Shown: piece after piece, positions 9,184 through 15,624 of the stretch | Numbering within the stretch: position 1 is the first letter of the stretch | Layout of the letters: every line of letters starts with the position of its first letter | Source of the DNA: JACMQW01 sp964536965 | GTDB lineage: Bacteria > Bdellovibrionota > UBA1018 | Assembly: GCA_964536965.1 (NCBI GenBank) | Contig: CAZIAL010000059.1 | Location: 1 to 18,006, forward strand | Direction: 5' to 3' | DNA length: 18,006 bases | Notes under the pieces: model-generated | Databases searched by the model: none | What the model saw: only the letters and a program-made list of their open reading frames with translations | Told to the model about the DNA's origin: nothing | Made by a program: the position numbers and the translations under genes

Positions 9184-9200
9184 TTTTCGCCCCGCGAAAA
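9184..9200. promoter_or_regulatory. perfect inverted repeat in the cysK leader
   Basis: TTTTCGC-CCC-GCGAAAA is a 7-bp perfect stem with a 3-base loop, 35 bp before the cysK start. A further TTTTCGCG lies at 9093-9100. It could be an operator for cysK or a leader hairpin; no T-run follows, so it is not a terminator. Confidence 0.35.
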
Positions 9201-9234
9201 TCGGTAGGCTCGAAGACCGGAAGGTTGGCCGCGT

Positions 9235-10164
9235 ATGAAAGTCCAGACGATCCTCGAACTCATCGGAAACACCCCGCATCTGCGCATCCAGCGCCTCTAC
9301 CCGAAGGACGCGGAAGTCTATGTAAAGCTCGAACGGCAGAACCCGGGCGCAAGCATTAAGGACCGCATCGCGCTTGCCATGATCGAAGACGCGGAAAAAA
9401 GCGGCCGCCTCAAGCCCGGCATGCGGATCATCGAACCGACCTCGGGCAACACCGGCATCGGGCTGGCGATGGTCGGCGCCGTGAAAGGTTATAAAGTCAC
9501 GCTCTGCATGCCCGAAACGGCGAGCATCGAGCGCAGGAAAGTCATGGCCGCTTACGGCGCCGAACTCGTGATCACGCCGAAAGAAGGCGGAATAAAGACC
9601 TCGATCGCGAAGGCGGAGGAGCTCTTGGCCTCCGATAAAAACGCGTGGATGCCCGCGCAGTTCGATAACCCGGCGAATACGCGCGTGCACGAGCAGACGA
9701 CCGCGCAGGAAATTCTCGCCGATTTCCCGCATGGATTCGACGCCCTCATCACCGGGGTCGGCACGGGCGGACACCTCACCGGCGTGGCGAAAGTTCTGAA
9801 GAGAAAATTCCCGAACCTAAAAGTCTACGCCGTCGAGCCCGACGTCTCGACGATGCTCGCGGGAGGCACCCATACCCCGCACCCGATCCAGGGGATCGCG
9901 CCCGGCTTCATCGCGTCGATCGTCGATCGCTCGCTCATCGACGGCACGATCGCCGTCTCGAAGGACGAAGCCTTCGAGTACGCCCGCCGCGCCGCCCGCG
10001 AGGAAGGGATTCTCTGCGGAGCGTCCTCGGGCGCGACGCTGGCTGCGATCGCGAAAAAACTTCCGGAGCTCCCGAAAGGGGCGAAGGTCTTAGGATTTAA
10101 CTACGACACCGGAGAGCGCTACCTCTCGGTCGAGGGACTGCTCACGCCCGCGAACGGAACGTAA
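9235..10164 (+). CDS. cysK: cysteine synthase A (O-acetylserine sulfhydrylase)
   Basis: A 309-residue fold-type II PLP enzyme that makes cysteine from O-acetylserine and sulfide in the cytoplasm. The PLP lysine is K42 in NPGASIKDRIA. The substrate loop is EPTSGNTG (67-74), the phosphate-binding loop GVGTGGHLTG (174-183), and the PLP ring-binding serine region CGASSGA (261-267). Length is normal for CysK and there is no CBS domain at the C-terminus, which argues against cystathionine beta-synthase. CysM or a broader OAS-family role cannot be ruled out by eye. The start follows GGAAGG at 10-bp spacing. It is transcribed divergently from imuA across a 191-bp gap that contains an inverted repeat. 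A small unknown gene follows 40 bp downstream and may share its transcript. Confidence 0.94.
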   Translation: MKVQTILELIGNTPHLRIQRLYPKDAEVYVKLERQNPGASIKDRIALAMIEDAEKSGRLKPGMRIIEPTSGNTGIGLAMVGAVKGYKVTLCMPETASIERRKVMAAYGAELVITPKEGGIKTSIAKAEELLASDKNAWMPAQFDNPANTRVHEQTTAQEILADFPHGFDALITGVGTGGHLTGVAKVLKRKFPNLKVYAVEPDVSTMLAGGTHTPHPIQGIAPGFIASIVDRSLIDGTIAVSKDEAFEYARRAAREEGILCGASSGATLAAIAKKLPELPKGAKVLGFNYDTGERYLSVEGLLTPANGT

Positions 10165-10204
10165 AGCGCTTGAAGTTTCGGCGGAAAACGAGGAGTTTAA
10201 ACCT

Positions 10205-10513
10205 ATGAATCCCATGAGCCCTCCCCGCACGGTCATCCATAACGGCATTACTTATAAGGTCGTTCGCCTTTACAGCTCGGGCCTCGGCGTCCAGTACGCC
10301 TGCACGACGAAGTCGACGGACGATAAAGAGACGACCACGCTGATTTCGGAGAGCATGACGAACCTGACGCCGGACCAAATCGGACTGCTCCAGGCCTGCG
10401 CTCGCCGGTACGACGACGCGCTCACTTTCGCGAAGTACCTCGGGTCGAGCACCTTCTGGCAGTCGCAGCTTCCGCCGGACGGCATCACGAAGCCGGATCC
10501 GAAGCTGAACTAG
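10205..10513 (+). CDS. hypothetical protein, 102 residues
   Basis: I do not recognise this protein. It is soluble-looking, with no signal peptide or membrane segment. It begins with a short Pro-rich stretch, then a beta-like segment (VIHNGITYKVVRLYSSG), a Thr/Asp-rich middle (KSTDDKETTTLISES) and an amphipathic helix-like part (TPDQIGLLQACARRYDDALTFAKYL is the outline, positions about 55-79). GGAG 11 bp upstream supports the ATG at 10205. Codon use matches the GC-rich neighbours. It follows cysK by 40 bp in the same direction and ends 34 bp before the convergent gene at 10548, so it is likely cotranscribed with cysK, though nothing ties it to sulfur metabolism. Confidence 0.65.
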   Translation: MNPMSPPRTVIHNGITYKVVRLYSSGLGVQYACTTKSTDDKETTTLISESMTNLTPDQIGLLQACARRYDDALTFAKYLGSSTFWQSQLPPDGITKPDPKLN

Positions 10514-10547
10514 TCGAGCGCGCGCGCGAGGGACGGTCGGCGCGGGA

Positions 10548-11969
10548 CTATCGACGGCCGATCGGTTTTTTCCCCGCGGGCGACCGACGGAGTTTCTTCT
10601 TTTCGAGTTTTACCGGTTTCGCCGCCTGGACCACGCGTTTCGCCGCGGCCGGGATTCGGCGATCGAAATGCTTCAGCTCGGTGTCGACCTGGAGACGCTT
10701 GATTTCGTCGAGATCCGCATACATCGCGCCATGGAGGAGAAAGGCGAGATTATCCTGGGAGCTTTCCGAGAAGGTCGAGCGCAGGGAGAGCGGCGGCAGT
10801 TTTTCCTCCGCCGCGGGTTTCGCACCGACCGACATGGCCGCCGCGAATACCGAAGTGCGCGACTTCTGACCGAAATCGAGCGTGAAAAGATGTTTTCCGA
10901 TCATCGCGGTTCCGCGCAGAAGTGTTCCGTTCGAGCGAGCCCGTTCGTCGACGGTCGCGAAGCGAAACGGCGTCGAGCCGAGGACGAAGCCACCGCGTAC
11001 GTCGACCTGGCCCGCGAGAATCGCCATGAACGGAGCTTCGTTCACTTCGAGGTTTAAATGAGTGATCGGCAGCGGTTCGCTGTAAAGTTCGCGCACCGTC
11101 AGATCGCTGATCGAAAAAGAAGCCATGCCTCCGGCGCCGATACGAACGCGGACCTTCCCGCCGAGCGCCTGGAGGGATCCCGTCATCTTCCCGATCTCCT
11201 TGAAGGAGCCTTCGGTCTTCAGCGAGAAATCGAGGTCTTGTTTTAGCCGGTCGGGATCGTAGCCGACCTTTAATCGGCCGTCGATGCCGTCGAGCTTCGC
11301 GATCTTCCGGTCGAAGGTAAAACCGCGGGCGCGGAATTCGTACTTGCCCGTCGAAACGAAAAGTTCGCCGAGCGAAAATCCGGGGCCGACCGCCAGATTC
11401 TTATATTGCACCTGTTGGAATTCGAAATTCTCGGTACCGAGTTCGACCCGTGTATTCGAGATGCGCAGGTCGCCGATGCCGACTCCGCGCAGCAGCGGGT
11501 CTTCCCCGGTGAAAGCGTATTGCATAACCTTCTCGAGCATCTCCTCGGTCGGAGTTTTCGCGATCGGCTTCTTCGCGCCCGAGTCGGCCGCCGGCTTCGC
11601 GCCGCCGCCCATCGCCTCGTACGCCATCGCTTTAGGATCGGCGGCCGGAAGTTTCAGCGCGACCTTGTCGATCGTGTAGTGATCGATCTCGATGCGGCGG
11701 GTTTTAAAGATCTCGAAGACTCGGCTGTAGCGAAACTGAATGCCCTCGACCGTGCTCGAGATTCCCTTCGCGGGATCCGACCATTCGATCTTGCCGATCG
11801 AGACGCCGGTGTAGAGGGTGCCGCGCGCATCGGTAACTTTCGCGCCGGTGCCTTCGAGAAGCGAGACGTATACGCTCATCGGGAAGGGAGTGAAGAAAAG
11901 GACGCCGAATCCGCCGACGAGAACCAGCAGATTAAGTCCGATATAGAGGAGGAGGATTCGGCGGAACAT
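10548..11969 (-). CDS. AsmA/TamB-like (possibly GspN-like) envelope protein
   Basis: A 473-residue protein with one N-terminal membrane anchor (about 4-28) and a long, beta-rich periplasmic part. The segment after the anchor (ARGTLYTGVSIGKIEWSD ... FRYSRVFEIFKTRRIEID ... VALKLP) has the pattern seen at the N-terminus of AsmA/TamB-like proteins and of type II secretion protein GspN: repeated layers of short beta strands ending in a line on the underlying operator of the bilayer-facing groove. An Ala/Lys/Pro-rich linker lies near 117-145, and the last 35 residues are strongly basic (KLEKKKLRRSPAGKK). It lacks the DUF490 C-terminus of full TamB. No other type II secretion gene is nearby, so an orphan lipid-transport or envelope role is more likely than secretion. 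The start is preceded by a weak AGG inside a hairpin. Confidence 0.55.
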   Translation of the reverse strand: MFRRILLLYIGLNLLVLVGGFGVLFFTPFPMSVYVSLLEGTGAKVTDARGTLYTGVSIGKIEWSDPAKGISSTVEGIQFRYSRVFEIFKTRRIEIDHYTIDKVALKLPAADPKAMAYEAMGGGAKPAADSGAKKPIAKTPTEEMLEKVMQYAFTGEDPLLRGVGIGDLRISNTRVELGTENFEFQQVQYKNLAVGPGFSLGELFVSTGKYEFRARGFTFDRKIAKLDGIDGRLKVGYDPDRLKQDLDFSLKTEGSFKEIGKMTGSLQALGGKVRVRIGAGGMASFSISDLTVRELYSEPLPITHLNLEVNEAPFMAILAGQVDVRGGFVLGSTPFRFATVDERARSNGTLLRGTAMIGKHLFTLDFGQKSRTSVFAAAMSVGAKPAAEEKLPPLSLRSTFSESSQDNLAFLLHGAMYADLDEIKRLQVDTELKHFDRRIPAAAKRVVQAAKPVKLEKKKLRRSPAGKKPIGRR

Positions 11970-11970
11970 G

Positions 11971-11986
11971 CTTGCCTATCGGCAAG
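11971..11986 (-). promoter_or_regulatory. hairpin covering the ribosome site of the AsmA/TamB-like gene
   Basis: CTTGCC-GATA-GGCAAG (as read on the minus strand) is a 6-bp perfect stem ending one base before the ATG at 11969. The only AGG available for ribosome binding lies in its 3' arm, so folding would hide it. A GC palindrome (CCGGGCCCGG, 11990-11999) lies just upstream. Possibly a translational brake or a protein operator. Confidence 0.35.
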
Positions 11987-12093
11987 TGGCCGGGCCCGGG
12001 CGTAGGATCTAAACAATTCCAGGTGGAACGGCTCCGTCTCCGCCGAAAATATGGCATATCTACCTTAGTGACTCCTAAAGCGAAGGATCTCTC

Positions 12094-12624
12094 ATGAACT
12101 CCGGTTCCCCCTCTTTTCGCGACCGCGCGCGAACGGAAATCTTCCGACTGATTCTGAACCTCTGGCCATGCATCCGCGGCGCCGGCGGACGCGTTTCGCA
12201 TCTTTCCCCCGACTACCACGAGCTCGACGTCACCCTGCCGCTTACCTGGCGAACGCGAAATCGCGTCGGCACCATTTTCGGCGGCAGTCTCTACGCTTCG
12301 ACCGATCCGTTCTACATGATCATGCTCATGCAGATTCTCGGGAAGGACTACGTCGTCTGGGACAAAGGGGCGCAGATCCGTTTCAAGCGCCCCGGAACGC
12401 GCACTCTCTACGCGAAGTTTCGTCTGACCCCGGAGTTCGTGGCCGACGTGCGGACGAAAGTGGCCGTCCAGGGTGAGATCAGCTTCGATCTGCCGCTCGA
12501 ATTCCGGGATGCGGACGGGGTGGTCCACACGGAGATCACGAAAACGCTTTATGTGGCGACCAAGGATTTTTACCGGGAAAAACTCGCGAATCGCGAAAAG
12601 AATCGTGAAAAAAAGATAGGCTGA
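12094..12624 (+). CDS. DUF4442 hotdog-fold (PaaI thioesterase-like) protein
   Basis: A 176-residue cytoplasmic protein of the DUF4442 family, which has the hotdog fold of acyl-CoA thioesterases. Visible family features are YHELDVTLPLTWRTRN (45-60), GTIFGGSLYASTDPFYMIM (64-82, the central helix region), and the strands VVWDKGAQIRFKRPGT. Members are assumed to act on acyl thioesters, but no reaction is established for this one. It is divergent from the AsmA/TamB-like gene (124-bp gap), and an AAGGATC sequence precedes the ATG. Its last codons and stop fall inside the hairpin of the terminator that serves the opposing gene. Confidence 0.8.
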   Translation: MNSGSPSFRDRARTEIFRLILNLWPCIRGAGGRVSHLSPDYHELDVTLPLTWRTRNRVGTIFGGSLYASTDPFYMIMLMQILGKDYVVWDKGAQIRFKRPGTRTLYAKFRLTPEFVADVRTKVAVQGEISFDLPLEFRDADGVVHTEITKTLYVATKDFYREKLANREKNREKKIG

Positions 12625-12647
12625 ATCCGAATCGGATCCAGCCTATC
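12615..12647 (-). terminator. factor-independent terminator of the small secreted-protein gene
   Basis: GATAGGCTG pairs with CAGCCTATC over 9 bp, and an inner ATCCGA/TCGGAT stem sits inside with one mismatch between them. On the minus strand the hairpin is followed by seven T (plus-strand A-run ending at 12614). No T-run follows in the plus direction, so it works for the minus-strand gene at 12675-12944. It overlaps the stop codon of the plus-strand DUF4442 gene (12622-12624). Confidence 0.8.
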
Positions 12648-12674
12648 CCAGTCGAGCAAGAAGCGGGGGTTGCT

Positions 12675-12944
12675 CTAGCAGTTTTGGCACTGGTTCTCCT
12701 TATGAATGTCCTCGCGCTCGCGCTCCATTTTTTCGAGCTTGATGCGTTCAGCTTCGGCTTCGTCGACCTTTTGCTGACGGGCAGCTTCGAGTCGAGACGA
12801 TTGGCGCTGGATGATCCATTCCGTACGGGGACTATCCCCGCGTCCGGAATCCACCTCGGCGTAAACCAACGCCGGCGCGAAACCCGAGACCAGACTTAAA
12901 GCTCCAGCAAACAACACGGCCCGAAGGAATGATCGGTTTTTCAT
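12675..12944 (-). CDS. small exported protein ending in a CxxC motif
   Basis: An 89-residue protein of unknown function. I take the ATG at 12944, not the one at 12962, because AAAGGAGA lies at ideal spacing before it and the residues from there form a clean signal peptide (MKNRSFLRAVLFAGALSL, cut after VYA near residue 29). The mature part is about 60 residues, very charged, probably one long helix (RLEAARQQKVDEAEAERIKL, then EKMEREREDIHK), and ends with CQNC as the last four residues. The terminal Cys pair could form a disulfide, bind a metal or heme-like ligand, or cross-link to a partner in the periplasm. It has its own promoter (extended -10 at 13011-13019) and terminator (12615-12647), so it is a single-gene unit. 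Confidence 0.75.
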   Translation of the reverse strand: MKNRSFLRAVLFAGALSLVSGFAPALVYAEVDSGRGDSPRTEWIIQRQSSRLEAARQQKVDEAEAERIKLEKMEREREDIHKENQCQNC

Positions 12945-13010
12945 CTTCAGTCTCCTTTCCATGAGATTGAACTCGGTTACGAGTCGGCGGGGGCCCCTCT
13001 TGGGCTACTC

Positions 13011-13019
13011 ATTATAGCA
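13011..13019 (-). promoter_or_regulatory. extended -10 promoter for the small secreted-protein gene
   Basis: Read on the minus strand, TGCTATAAT is a perfect extended -10 element. No good -35 hexamer is seen at 17 bp, which is normal for extended -10 promoters. It lies about 67 bp before the start at 12944, giving a leader of about 60 bases that includes GC-rich self-complementary stretches (around 12990-13005). Confidence 0.6.
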
Positions 13020-13117
13020 TTACGGCCGGAGAGGCCCGATGGTGACGGTTCTTCGGGTGCGTCGGTCGATTTTTTTCCCACCGGAAACTGACGGTCCGCG
13101 TGTCAATTTTCCGCCGA

Positions 13118-13147
13118 TTGGCAAAGCGCGTTTAGAACGCGTATTCT
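13118..13147 (+). promoter_or_regulatory. promoter with an inverted repeat in its spacer, for the PilZ gene
   Basis: TTGGCA (13118-13123) and TATTCT (13142-13147) are 18 bp apart, a plausible sigma-70 pair. The spacer contains CGCGTT-TAG-AACGCG (13127-13141), a perfect inverted repeat, so a bound repressor would block polymerase directly. A second perfect palindrome, TCGTTAACGA, is in the leader at 13171-13180. Confidence 0.5.
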
Positions 13148-13199
13148 AATCGTATTCCGCAGTTTAATTCTCGTTAACGATTCTTAGGAGTCTTTCGCC

Positions 13200-13982
13200 A
13201 TGAATAGAAGGCCTTGGCCCATTTTAGTTTTGGCGGTGCTGCAGTTTCTTTCGCCGCTGATCTATATCGTCGTCGCATCGTATTTTTACGGTCTCACCGT
13301 CCAGCAGACGACGAACGAAATTCTCGCGCTGACTCCTGAGCTGCGCAAATTCGAGATCTTCGTCCTCCCCGTCCTGCTCGGCGGACTGATCCTGATGACC
13401 CGGCGGATGGGATACTACTTCGTGATCGTCGGCTCGGTCTATCTGATCATCCGCGGAGTGATCGAGTTCGTCGCTTCGAACCAGACCGACCCCGTTTTCC
13501 CGCTCGTGCTGACGAACCTCCTCTGCGCGGCCGTGATCGCTTATCTCGTCCGCCCACGGACGCGGATGATCTATTTCAACCCCCGGATGCGCTGGTGGGA
13601 AACCGAGGCTCGTTACGTCGTCGGGTTCCCCGCCTCGATCGTGCGGGTCGGCGGCAAGGCCTGCAAGGCGAAGATCCAGAACATCGCGGTCGGCGGCGCC
13701 GGAGTCGATACCGTCGAGCAAGGTTTTCTGAAAGACGAGATCGTCGACCTCGAGTTCCAGTACGAGGGAGAGACGTACCAGATGAAGTCGAAGATCGTCT
13801 GGGAGCAGAATATCGCGGGCTCGCAGCAGTTCATCGGGATCCAGTGGGCGGAGTCGAACGCCAACTCCGATCGCTCGAAGATGCGACGACTGACGCGCGA
13901 GCTGAAGAAGAAGAATTTCCCGACGACGCGGAAGAATATTCCGTGGTGGTCGGATCTGAAGTCCCGGCTGCTGAATTCATAG
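13200..13982 (+). CDS. four-TM membrane protein with C-terminal PilZ-like domain
   Basis: A 260-residue protein. Four hydrophobic segments lie at about 8-29, 51-67, 71-91 and 98-117. A cytoplasmic domain from about 130 to 235 has the PilZ pattern: an opening Arg (ARYVVGF, R138), then NIAVGGAGV (161-169), then paired strands (IVDLEFQYEG, QQFIGIQW). PilZ domains bind cyclic di-GMP through RxxxR and (D/N)xSxxG. Here the second Arg is Gly142 and the Ser is Ala163, so binding of the nucleotide may be weak or lost. The start is supported by AGGAG at 9-bp spacing. The zinc-ribbon gene follows 16 bp downstream and is probably cotranscribed. The inverted repeat inside the promoter suggests specific repression. 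Confidence 0.75.
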   Translation: MNRRPWPILVLAVLQFLSPLIYIVVASYFYGLTVQQTTNEILALTPELRKFEIFVLPVLLGGLILMTRRMGYYFVIVGSVYLIIRGVIEFVASNQTDPVFPLVLTNLLCAAVIAYLVRPRTRMIYFNPRMRWWETEARYVVGFPASIVRVGGKACKAKIQNIAVGGAGVDTVEQGFLKDEIVDLEFQYEGETYQMKSKIVWEQNIAGSQQFIGIQWAESNANSDRSKMRRLTRELKKKNFPTTRKNIPWWSDLKSRLLNS

Positions 13983-13998
13983 CCTTGGAAAGGGCGGT

Positions 13999-14355
13999 AT
14001 GAGCGAAACGAAGGCGACCGACTGGAAGAAGTGCAGCAGCTGCAAGAAGCCGATCGCGTTTAAGTCGCTCTACTGGGTCTGCAACGTCTCGACCTGCAAC
14101 CGGAAACGCACGGGCCTCGCCTTCTGCACGGTCTCGTGCTGGGATGCGCACGCGCCGATGATGAATCATCGGGAGAGCTGGGCCGAGGAGCGGAAAGCGC
14201 CGAGCGTCGAGGAATGGGCGGAGATCCTGGCGAAAGAGGCCGAGCCGGTTAAGCGCACGCGCAAAACCGAAGCTCCCGAGGCGCCGCCCGCGCAGGTGGT
14301 TGAAAAAAAGGCCGCCCCCGTCCTCATCCGCCGCGCGAAACGCGACGAAATCTAG
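13999..14355 (+). CDS. small Cys-rich (zinc-ribbon-like) protein
   Basis: A 118-residue protein of unknown function. The first half holds a Cys cluster: KCSSCKKPI (C12, C15), WVCNVSTCNRKRTGLAFC (C28, C33, C43), C47, followed by H51 and H57; this is enough to hold one or two zinc ions and resembles zinc-ribbon or treble-clef modules. The second half is low complexity, with Lys, Glu, Ala and Pro, and likely disordered. The start follows AAAGGGCGG at suitable spacing. It sits 16 bp behind the PilZ-like gene and is likely its partner in one transcript; a regulatory or adaptor role is an inference. It converges on the DoxX gene with a 36-bp gap. Confidence 0.7.
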   Translation: MSETKATDWKKCSSCKKPIAFKSLYWVCNVSTCNRKRTGLAFCTVSCWDAHAPMMNHRESWAEERKAPSVEEWAEILAKEAEPVKRTRKTEAPEAPPAQVVEKKAAPVLIRRAKRDEI

Positions 14356-14391
14356 GACCGAGGCGGCTCTTCGTCTATGGCGAGAGGCGGA

Positions 14392-14952
14392 CTACCAGGT
14401 TCGCGAGTTCGTCACGTCCCGTTCGTTCAGCTTCGCGTCCGTCACTTTCGTTTCGGTTTCGCGGCGAAGCGAGGTCGGAATCGAAGTCCCCGGAATCGAA
14501 TCGGTCGTCACATGGCCGGCGCGAACACCGGGGCGAGGTTCGAGTTCCGTGACCTTATGGACGGACGGGTAACGGGCGTCGACGCTGTACGGACCCGAGC
14601 CGAAGTAGGCGAAGACGAAGGCACCGCCGAGCATCGCGAGATTCTTAAAGAACGCCTGCTGCTGGATCATCGAGATCGCCGGATCGGCGATGTTCCAGAA
14701 GTCGTGCATCATCACCGTCACGGGCACGAGGAAGAGTGCGATCATCCACCCCCCGATGCGAGCGCGAAATCCGAGGAGGATACTGAGACCTCCGGCGATG
14801 GCGAGCGCTCCGGAGAGCGGTACCAGCAGTCCCGCGTACGGAACTCCCTGGCTCATGGCGTAGTCGATCGTTCCTTGGGAGAAGTGTCCGAAGCCCGCGA
14901 CGATAAAGATCAGCGAGAAGAGAATCCGGCCTAAAAGTAAGATTTCGCGCAT
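14392..14952 (-). CDS. DoxX-family membrane protein
   Basis: A 186-residue protein with four membrane helices (about 4-21, 39-61, 65-83, 102-118), the usual DoxX layout. Family signs are LLGRILFSLIFIVAGFGHF at the N-terminus, PLSGALAIAGGLSILLGFRARIGG (45-68), and MMHDFWN after helix 3. DoxX proteins are small quinone- or oxidoreductase-associated membrane proteins with poorly fixed roles. A hydrophilic tail of about 60 residues follows the last helix, longer than typical. The ATG at 14952 is chosen for its AAGGAGA ribosome site and the clean start of homology; the frame stays open further upstream across the tRNA gene, which is not coding. No operon partner is seen. Confidence 0.85.
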   Translation of the reverse strand: MREILLLGRILFSLIFIVAGFGHFSQGTIDYAMSQGVPYAGLLVPLSGALAIAGGLSILLGFRARIGGWMIALFLVPVTVMMHDFWNIADPAISMIQQQAFFKNLAMLGGAFVFAYFGSGPYSVDARYPSVHKVTELEPRPGVRAGHVTTDSIPGTSIPTSLRRETETKVTDAKLNERDVTNSRTW

Positions 14953-15091
14953 AAAAGTCTCCTTCGTTGCCTCTAAAGTGCATACGAGGTGCCACCCGGA
15001 ATCGCGCGAACTCGGGGTATCTCGGGACTTCTGGGCGCGGGTAAGGGTGCAAAATCTAACGACCACGCGCCGCGTTGCCACTGGGCACGGT

Positions 15092-15107
15092 GGATTCCCA
15101 GGAATCC
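15092..15107. promoter_or_regulatory. 16-bp palindrome between doxX-family gene and tRNA-Ser
   Basis: GGATTCC-CA-GGAATCC has perfect 7-bp arms. It lies 36 bp upstream of the tRNA and about 140 bp upstream of the DoxX start, so it could serve either direction as an operator. Confidence 0.35.
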
Positions 15108-15142
15108 CTATGCTAATTCCGAGACTCCTACGCAGCATGTGT

Positions 15143-15232
15143 GGAGAGGTGGCCGAGTGGTCGAAGGCGCACGCTTGGAAAGCGTGTAATGGGTAACACC
15201 ATTCGAGGGTTCGAATCCCTCTCTCTCCTCCA
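15143..15232 (+). tRNA. tRNA-Ser (anticodon GGA)
   Basis: A 90-base gene with encoded CCA. The acceptor GGAGAGG (15143-15149) pairs with TCTCTCC (15222-15228), with one G-T pair. The D arm is GCCGAGTGGTCGAAGGC, the anticodon stem CACGC/GCGTG encloses the loop TTGGAAA (anticodon GGA, reads UCC/UCU), a long class II variable arm follows, then the T arm GAGGG-TTCGAAT-CCCTC. The base before CCA (position 73) is T, whereas bacterial tRNA-Ser normally has G. Its 3' end is the source of two copied fragments further downstream. Confidence 0.95.
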
Positions 15233-15253
15233 TTCATTTCCCTGCCGTATCCC

Positions 15254-15373
15254 CTCTTCACTCCCTTAAAAATTTCCCAAAGACGGTTCGCGGGCATCCT
15301 GCCCTATGTGCCCGCACGCGCTTCCAGCGCTGGCACACTCACATCTTTGGAAAATTTTTAAGAGAGTGAAGAG
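15254..15373. repeat. palindromic element, copy A
   Basis: Two 30-bp arms (15254-15283 and 15344-15373) are complementary at 28 of 30 positions and enclose a 60-bp core (15284-15343). The core has two hairpins: GCGGGCA/TGCCCGC (15290-15296 with 15309-15315) and GCGC-TTCCA-GCGC (15318-15330). A second TGCCC at 15300-15304 could pair with GGGCA instead, giving an alternative fold. Pairing resumes further out: the tRNA-end CCTCCATTC (15227-15235) matches GAATGGAGG (15386-15394) in inverted orientation. Copy B is at 15625-15746. Confidence 0.85.
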
Positions 15374-15429
15374 TGCGTTCGGTACGAATGGAGGGGTTCG
15401 CGATCTCCGTGTTTGGGCGACATCCAAAT

Positions 15430-15605
15430 GAATGGAGGAGAGAGAGGGATTCGAACGGCGGAGGGAGCGGCCGCGGGGGACAGCGAAGCTGTCTCGCGCG
15501 GAAAGGCGGCCACGATGGCCGGCTTAGCTCCCGGAGGTGGGGCTGCGCAGCTGACTCGCTGGAGGCGAGTCGGCGTAGTAGCCGAATCCCTCTCTCTCCT
15601 CCATT
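15430..15605. repeat. hairpin block flanked by inverted copies of the tRNA-Ser 3' end
   Basis: The left end (15430-15456) is a perfect 27-bp inverted copy of tRNA positions 15209-15235. The right end (15583-15605) is a perfect 23-bp direct copy, so the block has 23-bp perfect terminal inverted repeats. The 126-bp interior is four successive hairpins: GACAGC-GAA-GCTGTC (15479-15493), CGGCCA-CGA-TGGCCG (15507-15521), AGCTCC/GGGGCT (15526-15544) and GACTCGC-TGGAG-GCGAGTC (15553-15571). It holds no full tRNA (only the 3' end is kept) and no credible protein. Confidence 0.8.
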
Positions 15606-15624
15606 TTCTCTCCTGCCTCATCCC

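Noticed and set aside
10514..10575. Terminator after the 10205 gene (CCGATCGG followed by T6)
   Set aside because: The palindrome has no loop and cannot form a proper hairpin; it also lies within the 3' end of the opposing gene.
14953..15297. Upstream extension of the DoxX frame across the tRNA
   Set aside because: It reads through the antisense of tRNA-Ser and a repeat, giving the familiar spurious 'GGERGIRTLE' type sequence; the good ribosome site is at 14952.
15254..15373. Copy A as a plain transcription terminator for tRNA-Ser
   Set aside because: A terminator role is possible, but a 60-bp conserved core with two internal hairpins and no T-run after the structure exceeds what a terminator needs.
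15430..15605. A second functional tRNA-Ser gene
   Set aside because: Only the last 23-27 bases match; the acceptor 5' strand, D arm and anticodon arm are absent.
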